Below, one piece after another: positions 45,714 through 58,300 of a stretch of 64,000 bases of DNA. Origin of the DNA: Gonapodya prolifera JEL478 (lineage: Eukaryota > Monoblepharomycota > Monoblepharidomycetes > Monoblepharidales > Gonapodyaceae); assembly GCA_001574975.1 (NCBI GenBank), contig KQ965820.1:62001-126000 (forward strand). The letters run 5' to 3'. The notes below the pieces were generated by a model that worked only from the letters and a program-made list of their open reading frames with translations, did no database searches and was not told the origin of the DNA. Made by a program: the position numbers and the translations under genes. Within the stretch, counting starts at the first letter, position 1, and each line of letters begins with the position of its first letter.

Positions 45714-48682
45714 TTAAGCTTCCACCACTTCCTTCTCGGCCAGACTCTCTTTGGACTTCTCCAGGACCTCGATCTCCTCCGCCGTGATATGCTGCCGAGG
45801 CCCGATGAAGGTTTTGCGTGCGCCGAGGAACCAGATAACGTTGATGATGAGGAAGACGCCAACAAACACTGGATAAAACGACACGGGTAAGGACCAGCAC
45901 GCAGACCGGTAACACTTGCGGGAGAGATGAACTTACTGATGGGGCTGAGGTTCAAGTTTGAGCTGGTGACAGGGATGCGCTGTTTGTGTTTGAAACGATC
46001 ACGGTGTCACTCATCCATGGGGCTTCTGGTCTATCGTGATTCAGGAGCGAAACTCACTCGTGGAATGGACAGGATGACGATCATATAGACGAGCCACAGC
46101 GCAGCGACCAGGTTGATGATGGTGGAGAACGAGCCGAGATCTAGAAGGGTGGTGTGCGTGTGTCGGATACTGATAATGCATTTATAGGACAAGGTGAAAG
46201 ACTTACTGATCTTGCTCCGCTTGAATGTATCCCGAGCCCAGATGAGCTTGCAGATTGTCGGGAGGGTGTACCTATCCGCAAACAATACGAGGTAAATAAG
46301 GAGCAGTGCACACAGAGTCCCAATTGCAACTCACGCCGCATACATCCCAATCGTGCTGAACGCCGAAAAGCTGCTCACAGCTTGGCTACTTCCAAAGTTG
46401 ATCAGAAGCAATGTCGCTGCAACGGAGCGGTGCGTGTTAATGAAGCGGTGTCAGGAAGCGCTTACGTAGGTGGACACGTACCGGTGGTGAAGAAGTGCAG
46501 CCAAATGGTTTTCAGGGGCTGCTTTGATGTGGGGTGGACGTAGGCGAACCATTGGGGGATGCCGCCGTCACGGGCCCTAAAAGTTCATACTGATGACGTT
46601 ATTGTAATACAAAAACGACACGGTGGTACTTACCATGCGTCTATCTCGACCGGTGCAGGCAATGGACATCGCAAGAGCAAGAGCATCCAACGTCAGCGAC
46701 TGGAATCTCTGGGGCGTTCACGAATCACGCCAAGGCACCCAAACTCAAACTCACAAATGCCGCGCGAGGCTCCGTTGTGACCCGTGATGTTCTGGAAGAC
46801 AAACTGGAACAGCGTCCACAGCGTGAGGAAGAACGCCATGGGCTTGCTCCCTCCCGTACCCTAGAATGAATAAACAGTTCCTTAAGTCAATGATCGGCAC
46901 GGCACCCAGCACCCCACACCACTCGGAGAGAGGAAAGAGGAAAGCTACCTGCAAGTACACGCACACCAAATCCTCGTTATAGGGACAGTCGAGGATCTCG
47001 TCAATGTCTGTGATGACAAAGGACAGGATGAGGAGGAAGATCCACCCAAGCGCGATGGAGAGCACGAGCGAGTAGATGATGGATTTGGCTGGCGTCGTGT
47101 CGGCGTTGACGGTTTCTTCGGAGATGTGGGCGGACGCGTCGTAGCTGGAGGAGGGGGTTCAAACAACGTGTGAAGCAATGGAAAGAAGGCAGAGGGCGGC
47201 AAAGAGCTTACCCCCAGAAGCACCACATGGGAAGCCTGAAGGATCGGAGACGTTAAGTATGAGTGGTAACGACGCAACGAAGTGAAGAGACACGCTTACA
47301 GGAATCCAAGCTGAAACACGATCGCGGAGTTGTCCCATCCTGTCAAGTCGACAAAGGTTCCGAACGCGAACGACGCCGAGGCCTTTGATGGTGACATGAC
47401 CAGCAGGGGTACTAGAGATAGACCATAGCCAATGTTTGATTTGAGTTCCAATCGCAAGACGTATCCATCGTTAGATTCGAGCTCCACGGTCCGCTACAAA
47501 GCCCACACCAATCAACCCACCACCAATCACCACAACCCCCGTCGAAATCCCCACGAGTGCAATCCAGGTAAACGCTCTCAAGCTGGCCTCTCCGATGGAA
47601 TTGGTCGCGCTCCCGATGAAGGCATACGCGATGGCCACGCCGTAGAGCCACCCGAGCGAGGGTGAGAAGTCCGGGTTGTAGATCTGGATGATGGAGCCTA
47701 GGATGGAGGCCACTTGGAGTGAGGTGGCTGGGCTGCCGGTTAGCATGCCCAGTACGTTGAACCAGCCCTGAGGGTGTCCGGTGGTGTCAAGGGTGGGGTG
47801 GATAGTGACGTAAGTGACACGTCCACACGGCAAGAGTATGAAACCCCCACACCCCCACTCACTGTGATCCAAGCCATGTACGGTCCCCATTTAGGTCCAG
47901 CGAGCTTCGCACTCCAGTAGTAAAGTCCTCCGGCGGTAGGGTATGCCGAGCAGATTTCGGCCATGGACAAGCACGTGGACATGGAGAAGAAGGCTACAAT
48001 GAGCTGTTTGGGAAGTGGGAGTAGAGTCGTGTAGGTTTAGGTGGTTTGAACGTCGTTTTTGAACGTCAGCGTGCGGTTGGTGCTTGCAGGTCCCACTCGT
48101 CAGTCGGCACACGGCACTCACCCATCCGATCAGAATGGTTTGCGGTCCTCCAGTTTTGAACTGTGAAGGCAGCGAGTTAACGTTGTCATAAGGAGAAGAC
48201 CCATATGTGGGATATGACGTACTGCAAAGCTATAGAGAGTGGCAATCGACGATATGATGCCTTCCCACGACGAAAGGCGTCACTACATGATCTTCGACGC
48301 AGCCACGGGAATAATAGCTCACCAATGTAACCCAGACTTGTTCCTGTTGGTGGCGGCGGGTCGCAATATATGTCACGTCACCGATCCGCACAAATATATT
48401 GCCATCGCCTGAGGCCGCGGCGGCACCGCGAGCACTCACCCATGTTGAGGAAAAAGCCCCATGAGCGTTTTAACTCTTGGCCTAGTTATTGTACAATATT
48501 TGATTGAGATGGTGTTTCATTTTCGGCTCGCGAATACCGAGAACTCACGGTAGCCAAGCTTGGCGAGCTGGAGCGGGTAACGAAGCCGCGACCGATACGA
48601 TGAGCGTTCTCTACACCCTAGCGCAGTCCTTGCTCACAACTCTGACTCACGTTGATCTCGTCTTCCGGCGGATTCGGTCCAT
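45714..48682 (-). CDS. Amino-acid/GABA-type permease (APC superfamily), many exons
   Basis: Predicted 12-helix plasma-membrane amino-acid transporter. Start MDRIRRKTRST at 48682. After an intron, LQLAKLGYRQELKRSWGFFL is the family's cytosolic entry motif (LGY.QEL.R.W). Later exons: GIISSIATLYSF; FKTGGPQTILIGW; MSTCLSMAEICSAYPTAGGL followed by YYWSAKLAGPKWGPYMAWI, the hallmark of this group. Then WFNVLGMLTGSPATSLQVAS and YAFIGSATNSIGEASLRAF. The final exon reads FVGVFLIINVIWFLGARKTF, then GPRQHITAEEIEVLEKSKES and a stop at 45714. More than ten introns interrupt it. Some middle exons (46030-47500) were not joined individually. Substrate not assigned. Confidence 0.78.
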
Positions 48683-51036
48683 TCACGCGTCGGAAGCAAA
48701 CGACTTGAGAGTGAGACGGCAGTCGCCATCCAGCTGAACGCGCACGCGACTCACCGTCACTCAAAACACGCGACATCTCCGTTCTCCCGATTGTTGTGGA
48801 AAGTGGCTGCCAAGGGAATGGGTGCGCTTATTACAAATGGCGGGCCGGTGTTTGATCAGTGGGGGTTTATCGGGACCCTTACCCCTCACTCCCCCCCCCA
48901 TTGAGGTCCGAAATTGATCCGCTGTGAAACAAATTGGCCGCAAAGGAGGCTCATCAGGCCTCATTTCTTCTAAACGTCTGCCATGCGCTGCGTCCACGTC
49001 GTAGTTCCACTTTACCTTCACCACACACCCTCGGCTCCATAGTACAGTTGTTGTCCCAAATCAAACTGTTGTGACAGCTCGATGTTTTCAATCGCATGAC
49101 TTCTGGTCGGCATTGCGAACGTAGTTTCGAGAGATCGCGAGATTGCCAGAGTCAACCTTGCCATCCTATCTTCCCAGCCTGCTTAATATGTTCGCAAAGT
49201 GACATCGCACAGGCAATCATACATGTATCGTCTTCGCCACCGTTCTATCTAAGTGAGTGTACCCAAGGTCAGGTGGGGAATCGTTTTTCGTGGGGAGGAC
49301 ATGGTTCTGGCGTGCTTTTGGTTGTGACCAACGTACTCGCATCGCACCCCAGAACTCGGCACCCCAGAACTCTGTACAGAAAATGAGATGTAAAAAAAAA
49401 CGCACACATAAACTTATTTTCTGTGCTTCCATTCTCGAATTCGTTGTTTCTGGCTATTCGGTATTCAGCGCTGCGGCCTTTGCCTGGACTATAAAAAGCC
49501 CACGATTTTCCCCCTCAACCAACCTCCCCTCCACAGGGGCCTCCGCCATCTCCTTCAATCCGCGCCGAAACTGTTTACCGTCCCCGGGTCTGATGCCGAT
49601 GCTCCATCCCTATCCGTGCCGTTTGTCTTTGGCGTTGGATTCCGGTCTGGTATTGGTAGCAGTTTCTCCGACGTGGGCAGCCGCCGCTCGGACAGCCGGG
49701 ATTGGAGGAGCTGCACAGGGCTGCGTAGCGCGTACTGGTGCTGATGCTCCGCTCCTATCCGCTCGCGCCGTTCGCATGCCGGTCTGGTATTTGTACGAGT
49801 GTCGCGGCGCAGTAGGCAGCAGGATGGACCACCATCGTGACCGCCCTCCACGCGGGGTGCTCTGGGCGGCGACGCTCTCACGCTTCCGCGGGTGCGGGTG
49901 TCGTCGGCGAACTGGGTCACGCTTTGTCGTAGTTTCGCAGGATTGTAGCGCAGCAGTGGTTGTAGTCAATACCCGGATGTCAGCACATTTGCATTGCCAC
50001 TATTTGCTAACGAGATGGAGGGTTTGAAGGGAAGGGGGGAGGTCCTCACTGTGTCTGCTCTCCATTCGGTGGACCGTGTTGTGCTTTCGGTGAGCGTTTC
50101 GTATCTCATCATATCATTACCCAACCGTCGTGGCCCGTGTACCCTTCATGGACGCAAAACACCCGCCCTCGCTTTCCTACGAGCTGCTGTTCGTGTTTCC
50201 AACACTTAGTTGATCACGCAGAAGAGCCTTGGGATCTGTCGTGTGATTCACAGTGACAAATGGACTCTTCCACACGAGCAAAATGAAAATCATCCCAGTC
50301 TTTCCCCGAACTATTCAGCCTCGGTGGAAAGTGAGGCAGTTCAGTTCTTCCGTCTCGTCGTGTCCCCGCCCCCAACAGAAGGCCCAAGGTGTAGTGGCGT
50401 CATTCAATCAGACATTTTGGCGCTCATCGCACCGCCACCATTTGAAATCCCTGCTGTTATCGGAGGAGCTGTTGGAAGGGCCATTGCCCTGGCAGACATT
50501 TCTGCCACGTGCACGTTCAAGTTCAAGACATCGTGGAAGATTCGGAGAACGGATAAGGGGAAATCAGAGACATCGGAGCCCAAACAGGCACTTGTAGTTG
50601 TGCACAAGTCTCAAGACACTGATCCGCTGCAAGTGTGAGTGATGGAGCATTTGAGCGTGCGACGTGGCGACAGAACCAATGGTCGGCGGGCTCCTGCAAT
50701 TCACTACTTAGATTTCCCCCGCGACCTCCATTACCATCACTTAGCCCTCCCAGAAAGTCACAAGCAGATCAAGAGTTATCGTATGCCATGTCCCAACGAT
50801 CTGATTCTGGCTTTGCCTCTGCCTGAGGCTTTGTTGTGCGAACAGTCAGCGTCGGCTCCTGTTCACGAGACACACCAGAGTTAAATATGCACTAAACTCT
50901 ATCAAACATGTACAAATGCCTCCAATGAGGAGATTGTTACAGTATGAAGCCCAACCATAACACCAGTGCCTCCCTCGGTTGACGTGCCTCGGCACCACGT
51001 TGCTGTGGCCTGCAATATCTCGTGACACCGTCAACG
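48683..51036. other. 2.3-kb region with uncertain coding content
   Basis: No gene could be modelled. Candidate coding pieces are on the plus strand. About 49960-50089 reads SSGCSQYPDVSTFALPLF and EGLKGRGEVLTVSALHS, ending at a GTGAGC donor. About 50250-50637 reads ASVESEAVQFFRLVVSPPPT, then IPAVIGGAVGRAIALADI, ending at GTGAGT. Neither resembles a family I know and they were not connected. The area also holds an imperfect tandem duplication near 49590-49800 and a short direct repeat at 49344-49372. Confidence 0.3.
49344..49372. repeat. Tandem 14-bp direct repeat
   Basis: GCACCCCAGAACTC occurs at 49344-49357 and again at 49359-49372, one base apart. No function is apparent. Confidence 0.6.
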
Positions 51037-52573
51037 ATGGCGTCGCGACACGGATGTTCGGTCGTTCTCGCAGTGATAGTGCTACTGAGCCTTCTGGCGC
51101 CATCGACTTGGGCGATTCGTGAGCTCGGACCGGGATTGAAGCTGAAAGCTTGGTTGGGCAACATAGCCGCAGGTGATTGATTCCCAACTGTTGTGGACTC
51201 TCGGTCGGTGTTTTCCACTCCTTTTTGACGCGCTTTAGCTCCTGTGGCGCCCATCTGCAATCGCCCGCCAACCGTTACCGAAGACCGACGAATCAACAAG
51301 GGCAACCTGTCAGTCCTCGTCTACAACGCTGAGTGGCTGTTCTTCAAGGGCGCCAGGCGGTCTTTCATCCCGTGTCCCGGACGAGGATGTCCGTGGAAGG
51401 ACCTCTCCGCCGCGCAAGAACACTTTGAGCACGTCGCGGCGGCGATCAGGATAGCGGACGCGGACATCGTTCACCTCAGCGAGGTCGAGTCGTGCGACGC
51501 GCTCGAGAGGCTCGTGGCGCTGCTGCCGGGGATGGGGTACAGATACTATCTGGTCCAGGGGCGGGATGTAGCGACCGGACAAAATGTCGGGCTGCTGACA
51601 AGAGTTGACCCCGTGCGAGTTCTCGACAGGACTGAAGAGAGGTTACCGTTTCCCCTCCCCGAATCGCACTGCGCCGCGACAAAGCGACCTGCCGAGTCGG
51701 ACATTCTCCGTGGGCCGGAGGACGGTGGTGTTGCGGATATTCAACCTCATATTGCGGACGAAGTGGATGTCGATGCCACCGCGACTGAATATGGCCTATC
51801 GAAACACTACGTCACCCGCATTTTCGTGAACAACATGTCGATCTGGCTGGCGGGGGTGCACTTCCTCGCGATACCCTCTGATACGGACCGGTGCCCAAAG
51901 GTGAGGCCTACATTGCAACTACCTTTGCTTTACTTTTGCACTTCATCTTACTTCGATAGCGTGAAGTCCAAGCCGCCGTGCTGAAGAAGTATCTTCAGAA
52001 GCTGTCCACTTTCGAAAAGGAGGAACTCATCATCATGGGCGACTTTAACGATTTCGACCACGACGTGCCGGACGCGTCGGGACCCGCAGACGAGCCAATC
52101 TCGCAGGTACAGCTCTCTACGTTTCGGATCAAACGCTGAACATTGATCCCGTCAAACTGTTCGCGATCCCCAACAGGCCCTTGCCATTGTCAAATCGACC
52201 ACGCAACCGGCACTCTTGAATGCCGCCTCGCTCTGGGCCGACCCCAACGTGCGATACTCGAACTGGTTCGACCGGAATCGCAACTGTCGGGACGATGGGG
52301 GCGACGAACACTGTCTAATCGACCACGCGCTTGTTTCTAAAGGTGGGTGACTGCGACCTCTCACCGATCGAGGCTGCGGCTAAAAGAAAATATCTTTATA
52401 GGTCTGGCGTCGCGCATAGTGGCTACGAAGCCGATGCATATATACAAGGAGTTTTGTGGGAAGATGGATTCGGACCATTGGTGAGAATCCCCATCAAAGC
52501 TGGTATCGCCCACAAACTGTATTTGATACTGTCATACTAAAGGCCGATCTACGTCGAGTTCGACATGACCTGA
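51037..52573 (+). CDS. Secreted endonuclease/exonuclease/phosphatase (EEP) family protein, 406 aa
   Basis: Metal-dependent phosphodiesterase or nuclease predicted to be secreted. Exons are 51037-51172, 51239-51900, 51960-52106, 52177-52342, 52402-52480 and 52543-52573. They sum to exactly 407 codons. A signal peptide is evident: CSVVLAVIVLLSLLAPSTWA. The EEP core follows: LSVLVYNAEWLF (strand 1 with the Asn), DADIVHLSEVESCDAL (catalytic Glu), LIIMGDFNDFDHD (Asp/Asn pair), EHCLIDHALVS and the terminal SDHWPIYVEF (catalytic Asp-His). All core residues are present. Paired cysteines (GARRSFIPCPGRGCPW; NRNCRDDGGDEHCLID) could form disulphides. Candidate substrates are extracellular DNA or phosphodiesters. 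The family is firm, the substrate is not known. Confidence 0.85.
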
Positions 52574-52772
52574 AAACGCCTTTCCGGGAGGCCTCTTCGA
52601 GGCCCTCATCCTCCCACTTCAGAGATACGAAACTTTCGTCACGCTAGCATTCTCGGAAAGAGTCGGATATATATTAATGTACATTAAGTATAAGACGGAA
52701 TAAAGAAAGTAGATTCAAATTGTTAAGCATGCAAAGCGAAAACGTAAAACGGTGGGTGGTACAAAACCGTTA

Positions 52773-54890
52773 TCAGAACGAGGTGTCGATACCAGCGCGT
52801 TCAGCCAACTCCTTCAGCGTGGTGTGGTATATCCGGAACCGAGTTTACTCATTAATCCGAGCAATAAATAGGAAGGCGACGTTGTTTCGCGATCTGTTTT
52901 GGATTAATCGTACCACGACGGGATCAGCGGTCGCAAGCGGGGTTTGGAGGCAATTTGCGACGTGGATCATTCTACGTTGTGAAAGAAGATGTTTATGACA
53001 ATGCATTGAAGATATCGACATGTTCGACTCACCCGCTCTCTATGTCGTTCAATTTGGTTCCATTACGCATTTCAAAAATAGTTGGAAATCTCAAATCGGT
53101 CGACCCTGGATACTTTTCCACTCACCAAACAAAATGAAGGCGACAAAGAAATGTTGAAACTCGAAATGTGGATCGATTTCGAGTGTCTTCTGGGGAATGT
53201 CAGCGATCTAGTACCAAGTTGTTGTCAAATAATCGATGACCCTTGAATGGCGAGCTCGGCGAGAGTTACGTACCTTGTCAGCCGCTTTTGTGCATCACTG
53301 CCAAACTTTCCTCAGAGGGTCATGAGAGGGTCTCAAGATAAATCTCGGGTCGGTACAGAAGAATTACGCAGGTGTTATACAACATGTGAAGATAAGCAGA
53401 CACCATGAACTGGCTGATTTCGGTGTTCCGCAGCAGGGCAAGCCCTTGGGTTGTGACAGTGGGAGCAACTGGCTCCACGAACGATGCAGGAAGCATAGCG
53501 AGCCAATCAGACAGTTGCGTAGAGAACACGAAGAAGTCTGGGTGCTGGAAGCGTTGAGGTCCATGATCCTTCACCAATTGAATGATTTTACTGAAGATCT
53601 GGTACCGAGTGGCTTGTTCGTAGAATCCCACAGATGGAACGACGGGCACCACGTTTCGACCATGGAGCTGTTCGAGCGTTTGTCGTGCCTGAGAGCCAAC
53701 AGCGTTGCTTGCAAGTGACGTCGCACCAGAGTAAATCCCTTGCGCCGTTCAACTCCGTGGAGAGATGCAACCATCAATCACGAGGCAGCGAAGGGTTCTT
53801 TCCGCATGGGAGCATGGAAGAGGTTGCCCAAACTCATCAATGCTGTTCCAGGCGTTATCGTCAGGATAGTCCAACATTATTTGCTGAGTAGTTGGGGAGC
53901 ACTGATTTTCCAAATGTAATCGGATGTCGACCTGACAGCTACTTACATCATCCAACTTCACGAACACTTCCCGAGATGCCATGTTGTGTCGACCCATATG
54001 ACGCTCCACCTGGGGAACGCAAATGAAAACTCATTCTGCGACGAGATCATCGATGAGAAAGCATCTTGTTCGCACACGAATTTCTCATTCCAACAGGGTC
54101 AAAGACTTGAGAGCACTTTTAACAGGCGATTTATGCCATCCCATATCGGTTAGCATCTTTGATGCAAGACCACCACTATATTCGCATGATCGACCTGCTC
54201 CAGAGCAATGAGATATTTCATATTACTCACTACATCCATCCCGAACTCGGCCGTCCAGTCCCACTGCAGTACGTTGCCATGCACAAAGCGGTAAAGAGTG
54301 TCGTTAAAGTCGGTCCGTCTTCGAGACACGACGCAAGGAGGCGCCGAACTCGTCCAAAGTAGAACTCTCCCTCGGGATTGATTCCACCTTGTGGACCCAT
54401 ATCACTTCGGTTGAAAGTGCACGCCATGGCATACATGGCTGTTACGAAAAAAGATGGACTATGATCCGGGCTTGCACGAAATTGTACAGTTTAATAACGA
54501 CGAACCATTAATGAGAAGTGGCGAGACTTGCTTGAGTTTCAGATCATGATCTTTTTGGAGTCGATGAAGTCAGTGCCACCCATGGCAAGACACTACGTAT
54601 CCACTTACAAAACTGGCCGGCATGAAGGGACGGTTCAAACGTTTCAATATGCTCGAAAAAAATCGAAAGCAAATCGAATAATAATTCTTACTCTGGCACG
54701 ATTTCGATCATTATCTGTTCCATCCGGTTTGTGGCATTTAAACTGAGGTTTGAGAGCTCAAGCGCAAGATCCGCACCTGTCGCAAGCGACCCCGACTCGT
54801 TTTCTCGGCGCAACTTCGGGTACCGTCGATCCACTCTCCCGTGATCCCGTAGAGTTTGATGCCATCGGCAATCTTCTCGGGTTTTCACGT
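52773..54890 (-). pseudogene. 5'-truncated pseudogene copy of the Zn2Cys6 factor
   Basis: Collinear with the 3' two-thirds of the neighbouring factor (55058-58232). Matching blocks are LALELSNLSLNATNRMEQIM, MYAMACTFNRSDMGPQGGIN, GTGRPSSGWM, LLRNTEISQFMVSAYLHMLY and CVILLYRPEIYLETLS, ending TTLKELAERAGIDTSF and a TGA. Defects: the codon after IEIVPE is TAA where the paralogue has Glu. A second in-frame TAA replaces the end of the IALTRLM helix, near 52850. The DNA-binding region is missing. Only about 170 bp separate the first homologous residue from the stop codon of the intact gene, so it cannot be present. It is a decayed tandem duplicate. Confidence 0.7.
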
Positions 54891-55057
54891 TAGCCGAAAG
54901 GGTGTCCCCGCTAGTCGGATGTCCGCGCTCAGACCCTTTTTCGACAGGACGGACACCTCAATTCAATCAAATACGAGAGTTATAAATAAATAGAATTAAC
55001 AATGAATTGGGCAAAACATGAGATGCAAAATGGTGTACGTTGGCACTCCCCGTCACA

Positions 55058-58000
55058 TCATCGGAAAGTGGCATCAATACCCGCGCGTTCGGCCAGACTC
55101 TTGAGTGTGGTATAATATCTGTGGAGGCAAAGATAGCTCTGTGAACGATGACATCGAACCAGGACAAAGACCAGCTCACCTTTCTGCGACGACCCATGAT
55201 CTCATCAGTCGCGTCAGAGCGATGAGTAGAAATACAACGCTATTCCGCGATCTATTTTGGATGATTCGTACCATGACAGGATCGGCGGTTGGGGGCGGGT
55301 TTTGGAGACAGTTCACAACGTGGACCATCCTTATTTTACAAGACGTGTTTGAAATTGTTGTATGAAAGGTGATCCTTCGCCACTCACCCGCTCTCTATCA
55401 CAATGAGTTCGAATTCATTTTGTAGCCAAAAGGTTAGAACACTCAAATCTCCGAACAGAAGGCTCATTTCACACACACCAAACAAAATGAATGCGACAAA
55501 GAAATGTTGAAATTCGAAATTCGGATCGATTTCAAGAGTCTTCTGGGAAATGTCAGCGATCTACACAGTACGAAGTTTGTTGTCCAATCATCGATGACTT
55601 CTGGTATGGCTGGGCAAGAGTTACAGACCTTGTCCGCCGCTTTCGTGCATTGCTGCCATACTTCCTCAGAGGGCCACGAGAAGGTCTCGAAATTCATCTC
55701 GGGTCGGTACAGGAGAATCACGCAGGTGTTATACAACATGTGAAGATAAGCAGACACCATGAACCGACTGATCTCGGCATTCCGCAGCAATGCTCCGGAT
55801 AATGCACGGCCTTGAGTTATGACGGTCGGGGCGACCGGCTCTGCAAACGTTGGAGGAAGCATCGCCAGCCAATCGGAAAGCTGCACCGAGAGAGCAAGGA
55901 ACTCCGGCTGGTGGAAGCGATTGGGGCCGTGGTCCCTAACAGATCGCATGATTTTGCTCAAGATCTGATATAGAGTGGCTTGTTCGTAGAATCCCTCAGA
56001 CAGAACGACGGGAACAACATTTGGACCCCACAGCTGTTCCAGCGTTTGGGACGTCTGCGTTCCATTCATGTGTGCTGATAGACCTGAGTAGATCCCCTGC
56101 ACACTTCGAGTTTGCGAAGAAATGCGACCTTCGACCACGAGACGGCGAAGAGTCTTTTCGGCAGGGGAGCACGGACGAGGATGGCCGAACTCATCGATGC
56201 TGTTCCACACGTCATCATCCGGATAGTCTAATGCGATTTGCTGGATTAAAACGCCGTAAGTTGAGATTTTGGACATCGATATCTGATCATATGCTTTTGC
56301 AGCACTCACATCGTCTAGCTTCAAAAATAATTCCCGAGACGCCATCGCCGAAGAAGTTGTATCGCACCAAATGATGCTCCACCTGGAAGACATTTGATTC
56401 AGACATACCGACTCCGAGTAAAACGGACCACACATACCACGTCCGTACTCTAGTTTCTCGTTCCAGTAACGTCAGTGACTTGAGGGTGCTCTTACTTGGA
56501 GGCTTGTGCCAACCCATATCGGTCACCATTCTTGAAGCGAGTCCAGCACTGTCACAATTAAAGGTCTCGAGGACTCTTTTGACCCCAAACCCCCCCAAAA
56601 TATGCTCACTACATCCAGGCAGAACTTGGACGTCCCGTCCCAGCGCAATAACCCGACATACATAATGTGGCGTAGACGGTTGCGAGCGTTGGCCCGTCTT
56701 CTAGGCACGACGCCAGGAGACGGCGAGCTCGGCCAAAGTAAAACTCCCCTTCAGGATTGATCCCGCCTTGTCGACCCATGTCGCTTCGATTAAAGGTGCA
56801 CGCCATTGCGTACATCGCTATTTGCAACGTTTGCGAAAGTGAGTTCGGCAAACGATTCACCATATTCATTCACCAACCATTGACGAGAAGTGGCGACGCT
56901 CGCTTGAATTTAAGGTCACGATCTAACGTCAAAACCAAATAGAGTCAGTGGACAGGGAAGGCACATAGAGCATTCCACTTACAAAACATTCCAACGTGGA
57001 GTGAAGGCCCAAAAGTTTCAACGTGTTCGAAAAATATTGAAAGAAGGTCAAGTTTGACTTCCTCTTCTGGCACAATTTCCATCATAATATGCTGGATCTT
57101 GTTTGTTGAACCCAGGCTAAGTTTTGAGAGTTCACGTGTGATGTCTTGGGATTCGTCCTCTCCATTTTCTCCATTTCGCGAACGAGGAGACTCAGATCTT
57201 CCCACCGATTGAAGGTCAAACTCTGCGAGTAAGTCTCGGTCAGAAAGCGTCACTTCGGCCAAGGGAGTCGCACTTGTTTGGACGTTAACGCCCGATCCTT
57301 GAACCGGGTCACTGAACCCGAGCGATAGGTTTGTTGGACTCATTTGCTGCCCCGGGATTCCTAGAAACATGTCCAACCGGCCATTCGAAGGGGGAAACAA
57401 CGAGCCTGATTGAACGAGAGAGGGCGAATCCATTGTATGGGGCGGTGACACTGTGGGAGGTAAGTGTACACTGGAGAAAAGGTGCGTCAGATCGGCGGAG
57501 CCCGGGAGTTGGGTTGACCATTGCTCGAAGTTGAAATGGAAATTTTGGAACGGGAAATTGCTCAGATCATCCTGAACTAGTGCCTGCACCGGTAGAAGTC
57601 CGTTTCCATTGAATGACAAACCACCTTGGTTTGAATTAGGAGAGATGCCGTGCAATTCTTGCGGAAGAGAGTGGCTGTGGTGGCCAGGGTTTCCTGTGTT
57701 GGTTGCAGGTATAACAGAATCCCGATCCAATCGCCGGACTTTTGATTTTCTATGGTCTAGCTCATCCTGTGTCATACATATGGCGTATGAGCGATTCATT
57801 TTTGTGAACAAACAAACAGACTCACATCAGAAAGCGTTTGATCTCCACTGCCAGCGAGTTTCCTCTCCATCACAGCCAACTTCCGCTCTAGGTTGAGAAC
57901 ATATCCCAAGCGAACCTTGTTGAGTGGCTCTCGCTCGTATGTGCAGGCACGATTGACTCTTTTGCAGTAGGAACATGGTCTGCAGTCCGATTGGATTTTA

Positions 58001-58232
58001 AGTTCTCATACCATCAATGTGGTAGTCACCGAGGAGCTCTCACTGGTCACCGTCACACTTTTTCTTCGAAGCATGGCAGCTTTTCAAAAGGTTATGTGAT
58101 TCGATTGCCTTCAAAAGAGACCCTATCGCAGAGGGCGTACCTGTCACAAGCGACGCCAACCCGTTTCTTCGACAGAATATCCGCTGCCGTTGGTGTACCG
58201 TCCGGCGATCCAGCAGAGTTTGATGGTGCCAT
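55058..58232 (-). CDS. Fungal Zn2Cys6 transcription factor with middle homology region
   Basis: Nuclear DNA-binding regulator. Start MAPSNSAGSPDGTPT at 58232. The binuclear zinc cluster is built from three exons: VACD, then SCHASKKKCDGDQ, then PCSYCKRVNRACTYE. The spacing is C-x2-C-x6-C-x5-C-x2-C-x6-C. A coiled-coil-like linker follows (LGYVLNLERKLAVMERKL). A Ser/Pro/Gln-rich region (57811-57050) leads to ITRELSKLSLGSTNKIQHIM. The fungal-specific regulatory domain includes LQIAMYAMACTFNRSDMGRQ, LASRMVTDMGWHKPPSKST, LFLKLDDVSAAK, LDYPDDDVWNSIDEFG and FMVSAYLHMLYNTCVILLYR. The C-terminus is TTLKSLAERAGIDATFR. Some internal junctions are approximate. A metabolic regulator role is usual for the family; targets unknown. 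Confidence 0.82.
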
Positions 58233-58300
58233 TGGTAAATTTCGGTTTCCTCTCCCCGAAAAGATACTTGCAACGACCGCAGTATCGATCAAACCTTTCC
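58233..58300. promoter_or_regulatory. 68-bp bidirectional intergenic region (Zn2Cys6 factor / prefoldin 2)
   Basis: The start codons of two divergent genes lie 68 bp apart. Transcription starts probably overlap the opposite gene's leader. No binding site was identified. Confidence 0.45.

Noticed and set aside
49257-50027. 256-codon plus-strand ORF as a real protein
   Set aside because: GC-driven ORF with overlapping ORFs on both strands, no family features, and the more protein-like segments lie in another frame.
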